A stretch of DNA of 64,000 bases. Origin: Bog-756 sp052326605. Its GTDB lineage: Bacteria > Actinomycetota > Acidimicrobiia > Acidimicrobiales > RAAP-2. The stretch spans positions 14,326-78,325 of the forward strand of contig JBKQMB010000047.1 in assembly GCA_052326605.1 (NCBI GenBank), given 5' to 3'. Under the pieces are notes generated by a model. It saw only the letters and a program-made list of their open reading frames with translations. It was not told the origin of the DNA and did no database searches. Shown piece by piece: positions 47,959 through 56,549 of the stretch. Position numbers and translations under genes: made by a program. Position 1 is the stretch's first letter, and each line of letters begins with the position of its first letter.

Positions 47959-48792
47959 TCAGGTGCCATGAGTCGGATGGCCTCGCCGACGCCATTTCTT
48001 GCGTCGTGGCGGTCGCTCTGTTGGATTCACCACGCTGATAGCGCCCATGTCGGAAGTTGCGCTGAGCCGCACCACAGGGAAGCCCGGAATCGGCGGTTCA
48101 AGGGAGGTGGTGACCGGGCTGTTCCGGCCCACAAGTCGGATGTCGAGGCCAGGTGGAGAGATGATGGTAATGGCACCCATGCGAGTGTGGACGACGATCT
48201 CAACGTCCCAGTCGTCGAATTCTGCTTCGGTCAGATCAACAATGACGGCTCCCATGCCTGTGTCGATCTTCGTCAGGCGCCCTACCTGCCAACGACCGTC
48301 GAGGCGGACTTCGCCCATCGAGGTTGCGATCTCGAGCGGCTCTTGACGCTGGAGAGCTGGTGGCGTGACTGCGACGGGGGGCGGCAGGCTGCGCATCAAC
48401 GAGGCGAACTCCGCCTCGGACTGAACTGCCAACAACCCATCGACCGCTCGTTGGAAAGCGTTCTGATCGACCTTGCCATCGGCAAAGAGGCCCTGCACGA
48501 CCACGATCCCCCGTTGCCGTAGGTCCTCCGAAATCTGAGGTTCGGCCCCGACTGGAAGCCCGTCAGAGGTCACGGTCAACACCCTATCTACCGCTCCTGG
48601 GAGGTGCCCCACTCGTGCCTGGTAGGGGACGCTTTCACCCATGTAATCGCGATATTGGGGGCAGTGGAGGTCGACAGGTTGCAGCACTGGCCCGATTCGG
48701 ACCTCAGGAAGTGCGAGGCGGTTCGATGATCGGCCGACCATCACAAGCTCGAAGTTGCCGCGATTGCTCACCTTGATCGTGGTTCGAACCAC
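47959..48792 (-). CDS. DUF1707 protein with LiaF-like C-terminal domain
   Basis: Residues 87-138 fit the DUF1707 (SHOCT-like) helix hairpin (VVQGLFADGKVDQNAFQRAV, then SEAEFASLMRSLPP). The C-terminal part (EIATSMGEVRLDGRW, DTGMGAVIVDLTEAEFDDWD, HTRMGAITIISPPGLDI) has the repeated beta strands of the LiaF-like cell-wall-stress domain. The GTG start at 48792 is uncertain and the first 80 residues are unlike the family. No membrane helix is seen, so it is cytosolic. It is the last gene before the right attachment site. Confidence 0.7.
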   Translation of the reverse strand: MVRTTIKVSNRGNFELVMVGRSSNRLALPEVRIGPVLQPVDLHCPQYRDYMGESVPYQARVGHLPGAVDRVLTVTSDGLPVGAEPQISEDLRQRGIVVVQGLFADGKVDQNAFQRAVDGLLAVQSEAEFASLMRSLPPPVAVTPPALQRQEPLEIATSMGEVRLDGRWQVGRLTKIDTGMGAVIVDLTEAEFDDWDVEIVVHTRMGAITIISPPGLDIRLVGRNSPVTTSLEPPIPGFPVVRLSATSDMGAISVVNPTERPPRRKKWRRRGHPTHGT

Positions 48793-49010
48793 CCAACGTG
48801 TCCCCTGAGCCGACGCCTCGCGTCGCGGACGAGGGCACTCTGTTGAGCATCGTCGAGGGCGGGGACGGATATCAGCCCAACTCTTACCCTGCTTTTTACC
48901 CTACAACTCGGGATCCGGTACCTTCCGGTTGTTTCCACCACGGACCTCCTGAACTGGGAGAACGTTCGATTCGCCCCAGTTTGATATCCCCATTTCCGGC
49001 CCTGTTTCGG

Positions 49011-49059
49011 ACTCGTAATGCGTAGGTCAGGAGTTCGATTCTCCTCCCAGGCTCCATGT
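49011..49059 (+). repeat. Attachment site copy (attR): duplicated 3' end of tRNA-Thr
   Basis: Identical over 49 bp to 41305-41353. It lacks the 5' half of the tRNA, so it is not a functional tRNA gene but the right boundary of the island. Confidence 0.95.
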
Positions 49060-49449
49060 TTGCCACCGAAGGCGGCGGAACTGCCTACAAATTGGTCTAC
49101 AACTCGGGGCCGTGGTCGGTGTCAGCGCTCCCGCTGACTGTCAGCTCTAAGGACGGCCCTGCGAGGGGTCCGCATGAGGCCCGCGGGACCGGGCATCTCA
49201 CCGGGCGGATCTTGCGGGACACCCTCGGGTGAGCACTGTCTCCGACATGCAGCTTTCCACATCGGGTTCGATCTACCGGACGCATCACCGGCCCTCCTCG
49301 AGGACCTGGATCCACCTCATGATCGTCTGAACTGATCCACTATCGAGACGCGCCACGTTCAGTGTGGCGTTCTGTTCACGGCCAATTCCGTCCCGTTGGA
49401 CTGACCCGCTACCCACTCAATTGCCCGTGTCGCGTGCCAAGATGGCCGC
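49060..49449. other. Gene-free stretch right of the island
   Basis: 390 bp without a supportable gene. The sequence CTACAACTCGGG occurs here (49092) and again at 48901, left of attR. A site flanking the attachment core on both sides might bind an integrase. Confidence 0.5.
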
Positions 49450-49929
49450 ATGCGAGTGGCGATGGTGTGTCTTGGGAACATCTGCCGCTCCCCGATGGCG
49501 GCGGCGGTCGCAACTGCGATGGCCGAGGATGCCGGACTCGGCGGCGAGGTGGTCTTCGAGTCGTTCGGGACCGCCGGATACCACGAGGGCGAGTACGCCA
49601 ATCCCCGAGCCGATGCGACGCTGCGACGCGGGGGCTGGCCCGCTGGCGGTCACCGCGCTCGTCAGCTGCGCCCGGCAGACCTTGCGGCTGCCGATCTTGT
49701 CCTGTGCGCGGACCGGTCCAATCTCGCCGACGTGCGGCGACTCGCTGGTGCTGGTGCAGGGACGGCAAAGGTACGGCTCCTTCGCTCCTACGATCCGGAG
49801 GCGAGTCCCGGCGACGACGAGGTTCCCGATCCCTGGGGCGGCGACGACACCGATTTCGACCTAACACTCGCCCTTATCGAGCAGGCATGCCGTGGCCTCG
49901 TCGGCGAACTGGCTGACGCGCCTCGCTAG
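49450..49929 (+). CDS. Low-molecular-weight protein-tyrosine-phosphatase family protein
   Basis: A 159-aa LMW-PTP with the P-loop MVCLGNICRSPMAAAV (Cx5RS) near residue 7 and the general-acid DPWGG at about 127-131. The 3' end overlaps a fructosamine-kinase-type gene by 38 bp. In many bacteria LMW-PTP homologues next to fructosamine kinases act as ribulosamine/erythrulosamine 5-phosphatases, so this pair may remove sugar-phosphate adducts from proteins and not dephosphorylate tyrosine. Confidence 0.88.
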   Translation: MRVAMVCLGNICRSPMAAAVATAMAEDAGLGGEVVFESFGTAGYHEGEYANPRADATLRRGGWPAGGHRARQLRPADLAAADLVLCADRSNLADVRRLAGAGAGTAKVRLLRSYDPEASPGDDEVPDPWGGDDTDFDLTLALIEQACRGLVGELADAPR

Positions 49930-50686
49930 CGTCGTCGGTCCGACTGGGCCGACCAGACAGCTCGGCGGCGGCGTCTGGATGGTGTCGACCGGCGGTCGCA
50001 CCCTTGTCGCCAAGCTCGGCGCCAGCGCCTTCGACGAGGCCGACGGCCTCGAGCGCCTCATAGCGGTGCCCGGGGCGCCGCCTGTGCCCGAGGTCGTGCT
50101 CACCGAGGCCGAACTTCTCGTCACGACGTGGGTCGAACAGGGGCCACGGACCGCGGGGCACGAGGAGTCGCTCGGTCGTGCACTCGCTGCGTTGCACAGT
50201 GCCCCCTTCCCGCACTGGGGTGGAGGCTCGTCGTGGATCGGGGCCTGCCGCGTCAATCCCTCGCACTTCCCCGATGCCGCCAGCTTCTACGGCGCCCGGC
50301 TTCGCGAGCTGTCCACCCGCTGCGGGCTCGAGCATTCGGTGACCGCGGTTGCCGCCAGGCTCGCGGAGCTGGTCCCGCCAGGCGGACCGGCGCTCTTACA
50401 CGGCGACCTCTGGTGGGGCAACGTGCTCTTCGGTGCCGACGGTCGGACATGGCTCATTGACCCGTCCGTCCACGGCGGCCATCCCGAGGAGGACCTCGCC
50501 ATGCTCGCGCTGTTCGGCTCGGTGCCAGATCGCCTGCTCGGCGCCTACGCCGAGGTGAAGCCGCTGAGCCCCGGCTGGGAGGAGCGCGTCGCACTGTTCC
50601 AGCTCTACCCGTTGCTCGTCCACGCGGTGCTGTTCGGCGGCGGCTACCGCGCGCGGGCGGAGGCAGTGGCCCGACGCTTCGCCTGA
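49892..50686 (+). CDS. Fructosamine/ketosamine-3-kinase family protein
   Basis: A 264-aa aminoglycoside-phosphotransferase-fold kinase. GGGVWMVSTGGRTLVAKLG is the nucleotide loop with its Lys, LLHGDLWWGNVLF is the catalytic loop and LIDPSVHGGHPEEDLAML is the metal-binding segment typical of fructosamine-3-kinases. Phosphorylation at C3 makes ketosamine adducts unstable and restores the free amine. It starts with GTG inside the LMW-PTP gene, so the two are coupled in one deglycation module. Confidence 0.88.
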   Translation: MASSANWLTRLASVVGPTGPTRQLGGGVWMVSTGGRTLVAKLGASAFDEADGLERLIAVPGAPPVPEVVLTEAELLVTTWVEQGPRTAGHEESLGRALAALHSAPFPHWGGGSSWIGACRVNPSHFPDAASFYGARLRELSTRCGLEHSVTAVAARLAELVPPGGPALLHGDLWWGNVLFGADGRTWLIDPSVHGGHPEEDLAMLALFGSVPDRLLGAYAEVKPLSPGWEERVALFQLYPLLVHAVLFGGGYRARAEAVARRFA

Positions 50687-51086
50687 CGGCCAAGCTGCCG
50701 TCCCGTCGGACACACCCCTGTGGGACGCCGCCCGCCCCCGAAGCTCGGGGATACGTGGGACACCGATAGCGGTTCCCCTTGCGGGACGCCCGGCTGACCT
50801 GCGTCGGCCGACCTCGCAGGGACGCGATAACCGTCGATCTGGCGCGGTGCGACCTGTGCTCGGATTGTCGTTCGGGGGCGCCGCTACGTGCTCGCTCCCG
50901 GTGCCGATACCGAGCGGTTGGCTGCCCAATGACTCTTCCGGATGGCTCGCGGTCGTTGCCCAGACTCGATCGGCTTCCCGATCTGGTGCCCTGAAAGTGC
51001 GGACTGGCCTTCAGGCAATACATGGTGAGGTCGGCGAAGGTAGCGTTCTTCACGGATTCCGCTGGCTACCAACGCTCGGAGGTGTC
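50687..51086. other. Gene-free stretch before the aldolase-like gene
   Basis: 400 bp in which I see no convincing gene. A strong CGGAGG ribosome binding site at its right end belongs to the gene at 51087. Confidence 0.5.
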
Positions 51087-51755
51087 ATGGACAAGGACTT
51101 GGTCGATCAGGTGATCGATGTCGCTCAACGGGTGGTTGCCAGTGGAGCAATCTCTGCGAACGGACATGGAAACGTGAGCCTCCGGGTCCCAGGGGCGGAG
51201 GAGATCTACTTCACCGCGGGTCCGTCGTTACGAAACCACGCTCCGTCCGCCGTCGTGCGGGTCGGGCTAGACGGAACCCTTCTAGAGGGTGATCTGCCGC
51301 CCATCCAGGGTGCCGTGGTCGCCATGCACACGGCGATGTATACGGACCACCTCGACGTCGGCTGCGTCCTTCACACGCATTCTCCGTACGCGACCGCCTA
51401 CGCCGTGGCCCACCGTCCGATCGGATGTTGGGTCGAAGCCTTGGCCATGTTCGGCTTGCCGACCGGGGTGCCGTTGGCCGGCTACGGGCCGCGGGGGTCC
51501 GACCAAGCGGTGGCCAACATCCGGGCCTCGATCACCCCGGGCGTTCCTGCGGTCCTGCTGGCGAACCATGGAGTGTTGGTGTTTCACCGAACCCCTGAGA
51601 TGGCCATCCTGGTCGGAGGGATCGTCGAGGAGGCCGCTCAGGCGGGGATCAACGCCGACAGCATCGGCGGCCCAGTCGAAATCCCAGAAGAACTCCGAGC
51701 AGCGGCTCTTCAGCGCGCCATGCTCTTTGAGAGCCAAGGAACGGCGCACGCCTAG
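51087..51755 (+). CDS. Class II aldolase/adducin-family protein
   Basis: A 222-aa protein of the fuculose-1-phosphate aldolase fold. SANGHGNVSLRVPG opens the fold, and VLHTHSPYATAYA and LLANHGVLVF provide the three zinc-binding His. The acidic residue that normally precedes the MHxxxY helix (as in SSEWxMH) is missing (IQGAVVAMHTAMY), so catalysis may differ. CGGAGG lies upstream of the ATG. The substrate is unknown. Confidence 0.85.
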   Translation: MDKDLVDQVIDVAQRVVASGAISANGHGNVSLRVPGAEEIYFTAGPSLRNHAPSAVVRVGLDGTLLEGDLPPIQGAVVAMHTAMYTDHLDVGCVLHTHSPYATAYAVAHRPIGCWVEALAMFGLPTGVPLAGYGPRGSDQAVANIRASITPGVPAVLLANHGVLVFHRTPEMAILVGGIVEEAAQAGINADSIGGPVEIPEELRAAALQRAMLFESQGTAHA

Positions 51756-51897
51756 GCTTTGTGGCGCAGAACCGTCGTTCTGCATCGCCGCCTCCACCAG
51801 AAAGCCCGACGTTCGGTGCCGGCGTTCTGTGTGGGCAGTGATCGGCAGCCTCGGGCGGCAGGTTGGTACCTGACCGACCCCCCGGCGACCGCCAGGC

Positions 51898-52530
51898 TCA
51901 CGCGTCGGGTGGGCGGGTGGTGCTCGTGAGGCCAGGTCGTCGCTCGGCATCAGATTTTGCGATTCGCAACATCAGTCGGCGGATCAGCGCACTGAACGGG
52001 CCAATGAACAACCAGTAGCGCGCGAAGCGACGGAGGCTCATAGGGTCCGTCGCCGCCGTCCGTGTCTCAGTCGTGATGAGGGCGCGCCCACTGCCGTACG
52101 GCTCCACCCTGATGTTGAAGGCAACCTTGACGTACCCAGGGATATCGAACGCGGTGAATCGATCGGGTTCAACCTGCGGCGCGGCCTTGTCGTCGGTGAC
52201 AGCGTTCCACGGCTGCACGATAGAGCCGAACACGATCTCGCGGCCGGGCCGTTCGTCCAGGAGCAGGAAGCCAGCGCGTTTCATGTCGTCGAGGTTCAAC
52301 GGCGGGCGGGCAGCCTCCGAGGGCCGCCCGTTGAGGACCGCCTGCAGCCGATTGGGGAGGCTGCGCAGCTCGAGTAGCACATGTATAACCGCGGACCGGG
52401 ACAGGTCGCTCCGCCGGACCGCCTGCCACGTGAGGTCTGGGTCCGCGTCGACGATGATGGCATGCGTCTCCGTGACGTCGTACTGGGGAAGGTAGTGGTC
52501 CAGGAGCATTGCTCCGACCTCGGATTGCAC
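51898..52530 (-). CDS. Hypothetical protein, SRPBCC/START-like (210 aa)
   Basis: A 210-aa protein that may have a SRPBCC (START-like) fold: TETHAIIVDADPDLTWQAVR as the first strand and helix and GRALITTETRTAATDPMSLR as the last strand into a C-terminal helix (ARYWLFIGPFSALIRRL). The GTG start has GGGAGG upstream. Such folds bind lipids or hydrophobic ligands. It converges with the aldolase-like gene; no functional link is evident. Confidence 0.65.
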   Translation of the reverse strand: MQSEVGAMLLDHYLPQYDVTETHAIIVDADPDLTWQAVRRSDLSRSAVIHVLLELRSLPNRLQAVLNGRPSEAARPPLNLDDMKRAGFLLLDERPGREIVFGSIVQPWNAVTDDKAAPQVEPDRFTAFDIPGYVKVAFNIRVEPYGSGRALITTETRTAATDPMSLRRFARYWLFIGPFSALIRRLMLRIAKSDAERRPGLTSTTRPPDA

Positions 52531-52762
52531 ATCAACCTCCCTACATCGAGTTGAACGCCGCGAGCACCTCCCGACTGCACAAAGCGGCCCTCTTCACAGT
52601 CTCCGGCCGCAGAGGGGCCCTCGCCAGAGGCAAAGGTCCTGCCCCACCCGGGTCATCTTCATTGAGTCCGTTGCCCGGGTCGAGGCCACACACCCGGCGT
52701 AAGGCCCTTTGGCACTGGGCGGGGTGTCGCCCCGAGTGCACGATGAAGACAGGAGGTGAGCC

Positions 52763-53287
52763 ATGTCGACACTCGTTGTGTACGCCAGCAAGCACGGTGC
52801 CACCCAGGGGATCGCCGAGCGAATCGCCGCCAAACTGGGTGAGGCTGGACAAGAGGCAGAAGCGCGGCCCGTGGAAGCAGTAGACGACCTAACGAGCTAC
52901 GAAGCATTTGTGGTCGGGAGCGCCGTCTACGCCGGACACTGGCAGAAGGAGGCATCGGCATTCGTCCAGCGGAATCGCACCGTCCTGGCCAGTAGGCCGG
53001 TCTGGCTGTTCAGTAGCGGCCCGCTGGGCACCGAGGCCACCGACGGCAAAGGGCGCGACCTGACCGTCGCCGCCGAACCCAAGGAGATGGCCGAGTTCGA
53101 GGGTGCCATCGGGCCCAAGGGCCATCGCGTCTTCTTCGGAGCCCTGGACCCGGGCAAGCTCGGGTTTTCGGAACGGGCGATCAGGAAGCTGCCGGCTGCC
53201 CGCACGATGCTCCCGGAGGGCGACTTCCGCGACTGGACCGAGATCGACACCTGGGCGAGCAACATCGCCCACGACCTGGCGCAGTGA
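52763..53287 (+). CDS. Flavodoxin-domain protein
   Basis: A 174-aa protein with the FMN phosphate-binding loop YASKHGATQGIAERIAAKLG near residue 7 and the isoalloxazine loops FVVGSAVYAGHW and WLFSSGPLG. The form is closest to the flavodoxin domain found in HemG-type protoporphyrinogen oxidases and related menaquinone-linked proteins. The ATG has AGGAGGTGA upstream. It stands alone with no partner oxidoreductase. Confidence 0.88.
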   Translation: MSTLVVYASKHGATQGIAERIAAKLGEAGQEAEARPVEAVDDLTSYEAFVVGSAVYAGHWQKEASAFVQRNRTVLASRPVWLFSSGPLGTEATDGKGRDLTVAAEPKEMAEFEGAIGPKGHRVFFGALDPGKLGFSERAIRKLPAARTMLPEGDFRDWTEIDTWASNIAHDLAQ

Positions 53288-53799
53288 AAAGACACGGCCA
53301 GCACATATTGTCGGGGGCCGAGCCGGGCTAACGGGCAGTCGAACGTACCTCGAATCGGCGTTCGGATTCTCGGCGAGTCGCCGATAACGCGCGCCGACGG
53401 AATGCGGACGGTTCGCCTCAAGGTGCCGGTCGAGGGCGGTTAGCGGCCAGCGAGCACTGTTCGGGTCTGAGGGCGAATGGGCCCCCATCCATTGGCGTTG
53501 CGGGGCACGGGCGGGTGGGCGTCGCCCTAGAGTCAGTTGAGATGGAAGATCCATTCAATCGGCGTTCGCACGGCGAGTGCACGCCGTCGGGTGGTGGGGC
53601 GGGGGCTGGCGCGGGCCGTGAGCGAGTGGGCTACAGGTTGAGCCCCCGCTTCAGCAGGTCGTACGACGTAGTTGGCGAGCACTTTGTTCTCGCTGGCGAC
53701 AAACCTGTTGCGGGATTGCGATTCTGTCACCTGACTCGATAATGGAACTAAGACGGTGACTTCTTGCAGGATCCCACGGAAAATGTTTGATTCCGTGGA
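53288..53799. other. Gene-free stretch (about 510 bp)
   Basis: I see no supportable gene between the flavodoxin and DUF1801 genes. Short frames on both strands lack ribosome binding sites and family resemblance. Confidence 0.5.
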
Positions 53800-54204
53800 T
53801 CAGTTCTTGGCTTTGGACCTGTTCAAGATCACGGCGGCGCGAACGAGAGTCTTCAACGCCTCCTCGTCTATCTTCTCGCCCTCGTGGAAGTCGATGGCAC
53901 GCCTTGTGTTCCCGTCAAGGCTGGAGTTGAAGAGGCCCGAAGGATCCTTCAGAGCCGCCCCTTTGGCGAAGGTCATCTTCACGACGTTCTTGTAAGTCTC
54001 GCCTGTGCAGATCATTCCGTCGTGGTACCACACCGGAACCCCTCTCCACTTCCACTCCTCGACGACTGCGGGATCGGCTTCCTTGACTAATGTACGGAGC
54101 CGGCTGAGCATCTTGCCCCGCCAGTCGCCTAGACCTAGCTCCTTGATTCTCTCGTCTATCAGCTGAGAAGGAGACTTGCTTTCCTGCGACCCACTCTTCT
54201 TCAT
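53800..54204 (-). CDS. DUF1801 domain protein
   Basis: A 134-aa protein of the YdhG/DUF1801 type: LSRLRTLVKEADPAVVEEWK, then WRGVPVWYHDGMICTGETYK, VKMTFAKGAALKDPSGLFN and RRAIDFHEGEKIDEEALKTL are the conserved blocks. The family is of unknown function with a small alpha/beta fold. It stands alone between two gene-poor stretches. Confidence 0.85.
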   Translation of the reverse strand: MKKSGSQESKSPSQLIDERIKELGLGDWRGKMLSRLRTLVKEADPAVVEEWKWRGVPVWYHDGMICTGETYKNVVKMTFAKGAALKDPSGLFNSSLDGNTRRAIDFHEGEKIDEEALKTLVRAAVILNRSKAKN

Positions 54205-54806
54205 GCCCGTTTCTCTTCCTTAGTCCCGAGGCTTTGATAAATGGGGGCCATCCTCACCATGCCGATTCTACCTGGAGCTGCGGCTATCCACACGCCTCGA
54301 TGTGCCGTTCCGGGCATCCCGACATTCGCGAGCAAGGAGTCCGCATGGCACGGTCGCGGCGCACTCAGAATGGTTGCCGGTGGCTGGTCGGAGGGGTGCC
54401 GCCAGCCCGGCGTCGCCACGCAGAGTCGGCGCTCAGCGGTCACGGACCGCACGGAACCTCCGCACAGATCGTGCGCACCGAATCACGACGTTTCATCATC
54501 ACCGGGCAGCGCATAACGACACGTCTCGGCGCGGTCACCAGCCGGTCTTGAGGTGTCATTATACGGACACCCCTCCGGGAACAAAATGCCAGGTCACGGC
54601 CAAAATCGATGGTGGAGCCATCGGCCTTTTGGCGTCCAGCGGGGTCCTACGGACAGGAGATGGTGACCGGTAGGGCTTCCGCTTCAAGGGACTCCGTCTC
54701 TTGAGAGAATCGGCTGTCCGGAATGAGCCATCGAACGGGGTTCGAGTCCTCCTGGGTCCACAACATCGACGTGAGCGAACCCGTGTGTCCATTCCCAGGC
54801 CGGACG
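54205..54806. other. Gene-free stretch (about 600 bp)
   Basis: No convincing gene on either strand. It precedes a cluster of leftward genes that runs to 58167. Confidence 0.5.
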
Positions 54807-55361
54807 TCATGGGTTGAGCGAGCGGACCCAGTCGCTTGGAAGGTTGTCGAACGCATCACCTGGCATAGTCAACTTTGCATCGGCGACAGCGTTGCACACC
54901 GACCAGGCCAGCCCGTCGGTCACGTCCTCGCCGGCGTAGGCGAGGACCGTGCCATCGATGACCGCGTTTCGGCACTCTGCAAGACCCCGCAGGAGGCCCA
55001 GTCCGATCTGGATTGCGGCATCATCCAGGCCCAGCTTGGCTCTTCGCGCCAGGTCATCGAGTTCGGATTGCAGCAGCTCCTCGAGAATTTCACAGGCGGC
55101 TTCACCTACCTCCACATAACCGCGCCCGAGGACTCGTCCGGCACGCAACGCCAGTTGGTCCGCGTCGGCTTCACGAAGGGTTTGTTGGAACAATGCAGCC
55201 ACGGCGTCAGCGTCGGCAGCTGCAAGATGGGTACGAGCGCGGTGCTCGGCGTCGTCGACCAGCTCGGGGTGAGCACGGAGCAGCTCGTTGAGCAGTTGGC
55301 CGCGTTCGTCAGGAGTGAGACTCTTCAGCGCGGGGGTGGGCGATTGCCGGCGCCCGCTCAT
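54807..55361 (-). CDS. Hypothetical helical protein (184 aa), first protein-family partner of 55358
   Basis: I do not recognise this protein. From the ATG at 55361 (MSGRRQSPTPALKSLTPDER) it is almost wholly helical and acidic, with LLNELLRAHPELVDDAEHRA and EACEILEELLQSELDDLARR as amphipathic helices. The ATG overlaps the stop of the gene at 55358-55720 by four bases, so the two are coupled and probably work together. It lies beside toxin-antitoxin modules on the same strand. Confidence 0.65.
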   Translation of the reverse strand: MSGRRQSPTPALKSLTPDERGQLLNELLRAHPELVDDAEHRARTHLAAADADAVAALFQQTLREADADQLALRAGRVLGRGYVEVGEAACEILEELLQSELDDLARRAKLGLDDAAIQIGLGLLRGLAECRNAVIDGTVLAYAGEDVTDGLAWSVCNAVADAKLTMPGDAFDNLPSDWVRSLNP

Positions 55362-55720
55362 GTCGAAGGCCAGGTCCAGTGAGGTGGTTGGTGGGCTGGA
55401 AACGGCGGAAGCCCGAGCCAGGTGCGGTAGGCGGCGTGGAGCCACCCGGCGATCGAGTCCGGCTCGAAGCAAACGTCGACCAGTGAGACCGTTCCCTTGC
55501 CCTTTCCGTGACGGCACTGTGCGACCAGACCACGCCGCTCGTCCCCCTCGAAATCGAAGCCGACTACTTCGACAGCGGAGCCCAGCACCCCGCCGGACGC
55601 CGGTAGGGTCACTTCGTCCAGGAACACCTGCAGAAATCCCATGAGCTGCTCGTCGAGACCGTAGGCGTCAACGGTGATTTCATCGATGAGCCGTCCCAGG
55701 TCCTGCGCCACGATGGTCAC
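55358..55720 (-). CDS. Hypothetical protein (120 aa), coupled to the helical protein
   Basis: From the GTG at 55720 the protein begins VTIVAQDLGRLIDEITVDAY and continues with a conserved-looking core (GSAVEVVGFDFEGDERRGLV, VSLVDVCFEPDSIAGWLHAA, YRTWLGLPPFP). I cannot name the family. It overlaps the 184-aa gene by four bases. The order and tight coupling suggest a two-component system, but no catalytic motif is evident. A longer frame to 55867 lacks a good start. Confidence 0.6.
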   Translation of the reverse strand: MTIVAQDLGRLIDEITVDAYGLDEQLMGFLQVFLDEVTLPASGGVLGSAVEVVGFDFEGDERRGLVAQCRHGKGKGTVSLVDVCFEPDSIAGWLHAAYRTWLGLPPFPAHQPPHWTWPST

Positions 55721-55793
55721 AGTACAGAGAGCGTGTGACGCACCTGCTGTCTTCTTGCTCCACGTCCTCTGGGGATGTCGCGCTCCGAACAGG

Positions 55794-56120
55794 TCAAGGT
55801 TCCCGGAAGATCCGGTGGCTGCCGAGTCTTCGCCAGCGAACTGCGGGCCACTGACGCCCCGTGTCATCGACCGTCGTCGTCCATTGCCATGTCGCCCGGC
55901 CGTCCGGACCGCTGAAGCTCCACGTCATCTCAAAAATGCCTGGGGCGTTCACAACTGGCTTCACCCGCAGGCCGGCCGGCCACGACGACAAATCCTTGGT
56001 TTCGACGAATCGGTCACAGCCTGCGTTGAACGCCCGAGCTGCTTCACGGAACATCTGCCGCTCATCCTCGGACAAGCCCTGGTAGTCGGCCTTGAACGGA
56101 TCGGTCCGTTCGAATCTCAC
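55794..56120 (-). CDS. RelE/ParE-like toxin
   Basis: A 108-aa protein with the pattern of RelE-superfamily mRNA-interfering toxins: MRFERTDPFKADYQGLSEDE starts with the beta strand and helix pair, and FEMTWSFSGPDGRATWQW and VRWRRLGSHRIF supply the basic strand end. It is coupled by a 4-base overlap to an AbrB-type antitoxin gene upstream. The pairing and size support a type II toxin-antitoxin module. Confidence 0.78.
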   Translation of the reverse strand: MRFERTDPFKADYQGLSEDERQMFREAARAFNAGCDRFVETKDLSSWPAGLRVKPVVNAPGIFEMTWSFSGPDGRATWQWTTTVDDTGRQWPAVRWRRLGSHRIFREP

Positions 56121-56404
56121 GATTCGAGGTCGTCCAGCAGTGCACCAATGTCACCGGCTACCGCCATGTTCCCGTTGACGACAGCCTCGTCGGCTTCGCG
56201 CTCCAATCGCTGCCAACGCTCGGTCCAGAACCAAGCCTGATCTGCAGGTATGGCAACGTGTGGACGGAGGACGATCTCCCCGTCACGCTCGATTACCTCG
56301 ACTTGGGCCCCTGGCTGATCCAAGCCCAAATGACGCCGAATTGCCGTCGGGATCGCAATAACCCCCCGACTCTGGACGGTAACGAACGTCTGTTCCGTGC
56401 TCAT
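56117..56404 (-). CDS. AbrB/SpoVT-family antitoxin
   Basis: A 95-aa protein with the swapped-hairpin AbrB domain (FVTVQSRGVIAIPTAIRRHL, then GAQVEVIERDGEIVLRPHV) and a C-terminal helical part that would hold the toxin. Its ATG is three bases from a 33-bp near-perfect palindrome, the likely autoregulatory operator. It is cotranscribed with the RelE-like toxin. Confidence 0.88.
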   Translation of the reverse strand: MSTEQTFVTVQSRGVIAIPTAIRRHLGLDQPGAQVEVIERDGEIVLRPHVAIPADQAWFWTERWQRLEREADEAVVNGNMAVAGDIGALLDDLES

Positions 56405-56407
56405 GAG

Positions 56408-56440
56408 CTACAGTATAGCTGCATTGCAGCTTTACTGTAG
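56408..56440. promoter_or_regulatory. 33-bp palindromic operator of the AbrB/RelE-like module
   Basis: CTACAGTATAGCTGCA and TGCAGCTTTACTGTAG flank a single central base and match at 15 of 16 pairs. It lies just upstream of the antitoxin start. Confidence 0.8.
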
Positions 56441-56496
56441 TCGGTGGATGGGGAGCCGGCTTATCGGAGGGCAACTACTGGAGCAATAGCAACAGG

Positions 56497-56549
56497 GCGG
56501 TTCGTAATTGTGTCCCCCAAGGTCCGCAAGATCGGCTTGAGCGAACCGG
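56497..56549. repeat. Shortened copy (A) of the interspersed repeat
   Basis: GCGGTTCGTAATTGTGTCCC to AAGGTCC and a final GCGAACCGG match the two ends of the 85-bp repeat at 57405 and 58309, with the middle deleted. It sits between the AbrB module and the first Phd/PIN module. Confidence 0.65.

Larger units (their letters stand above)
41305..49059. mobile_element. 7.7-kb integrated genomic island in tRNA-Thr
   Basis: The island is bounded by perfect 49-bp direct repeats of the tRNA-Thr 3' end, with a (frameshifted) tyrosine integrase 83 bp inside the left end. It carries a sulfatase, an excisionase-like protein, an HTH-MNT/HEPN pair, a GNAT acetyltransferase, a small protein and a DUF1707 protein. 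No replication, conjugation or phage structural genes are present. Insertion kept the tRNA functional. With its integrase broken it is probably immobile unless helped in trans. Confidence 0.93.

Noticed and set aside
49011..49059. A second tRNA-Thr gene
   Set aside because: Only the 3' part from the anticodon loop onward is present, so it is an attachment-site duplicate.
53533..53730. A 65-codon minus-strand frame
   Set aside because: No ribosome binding site, no family match and low-complexity composition in its second half.
54201..54452. An 83-codon minus-strand frame
   Set aside because: It reads like random GC-rich translation and overlaps the DUF1801 start.
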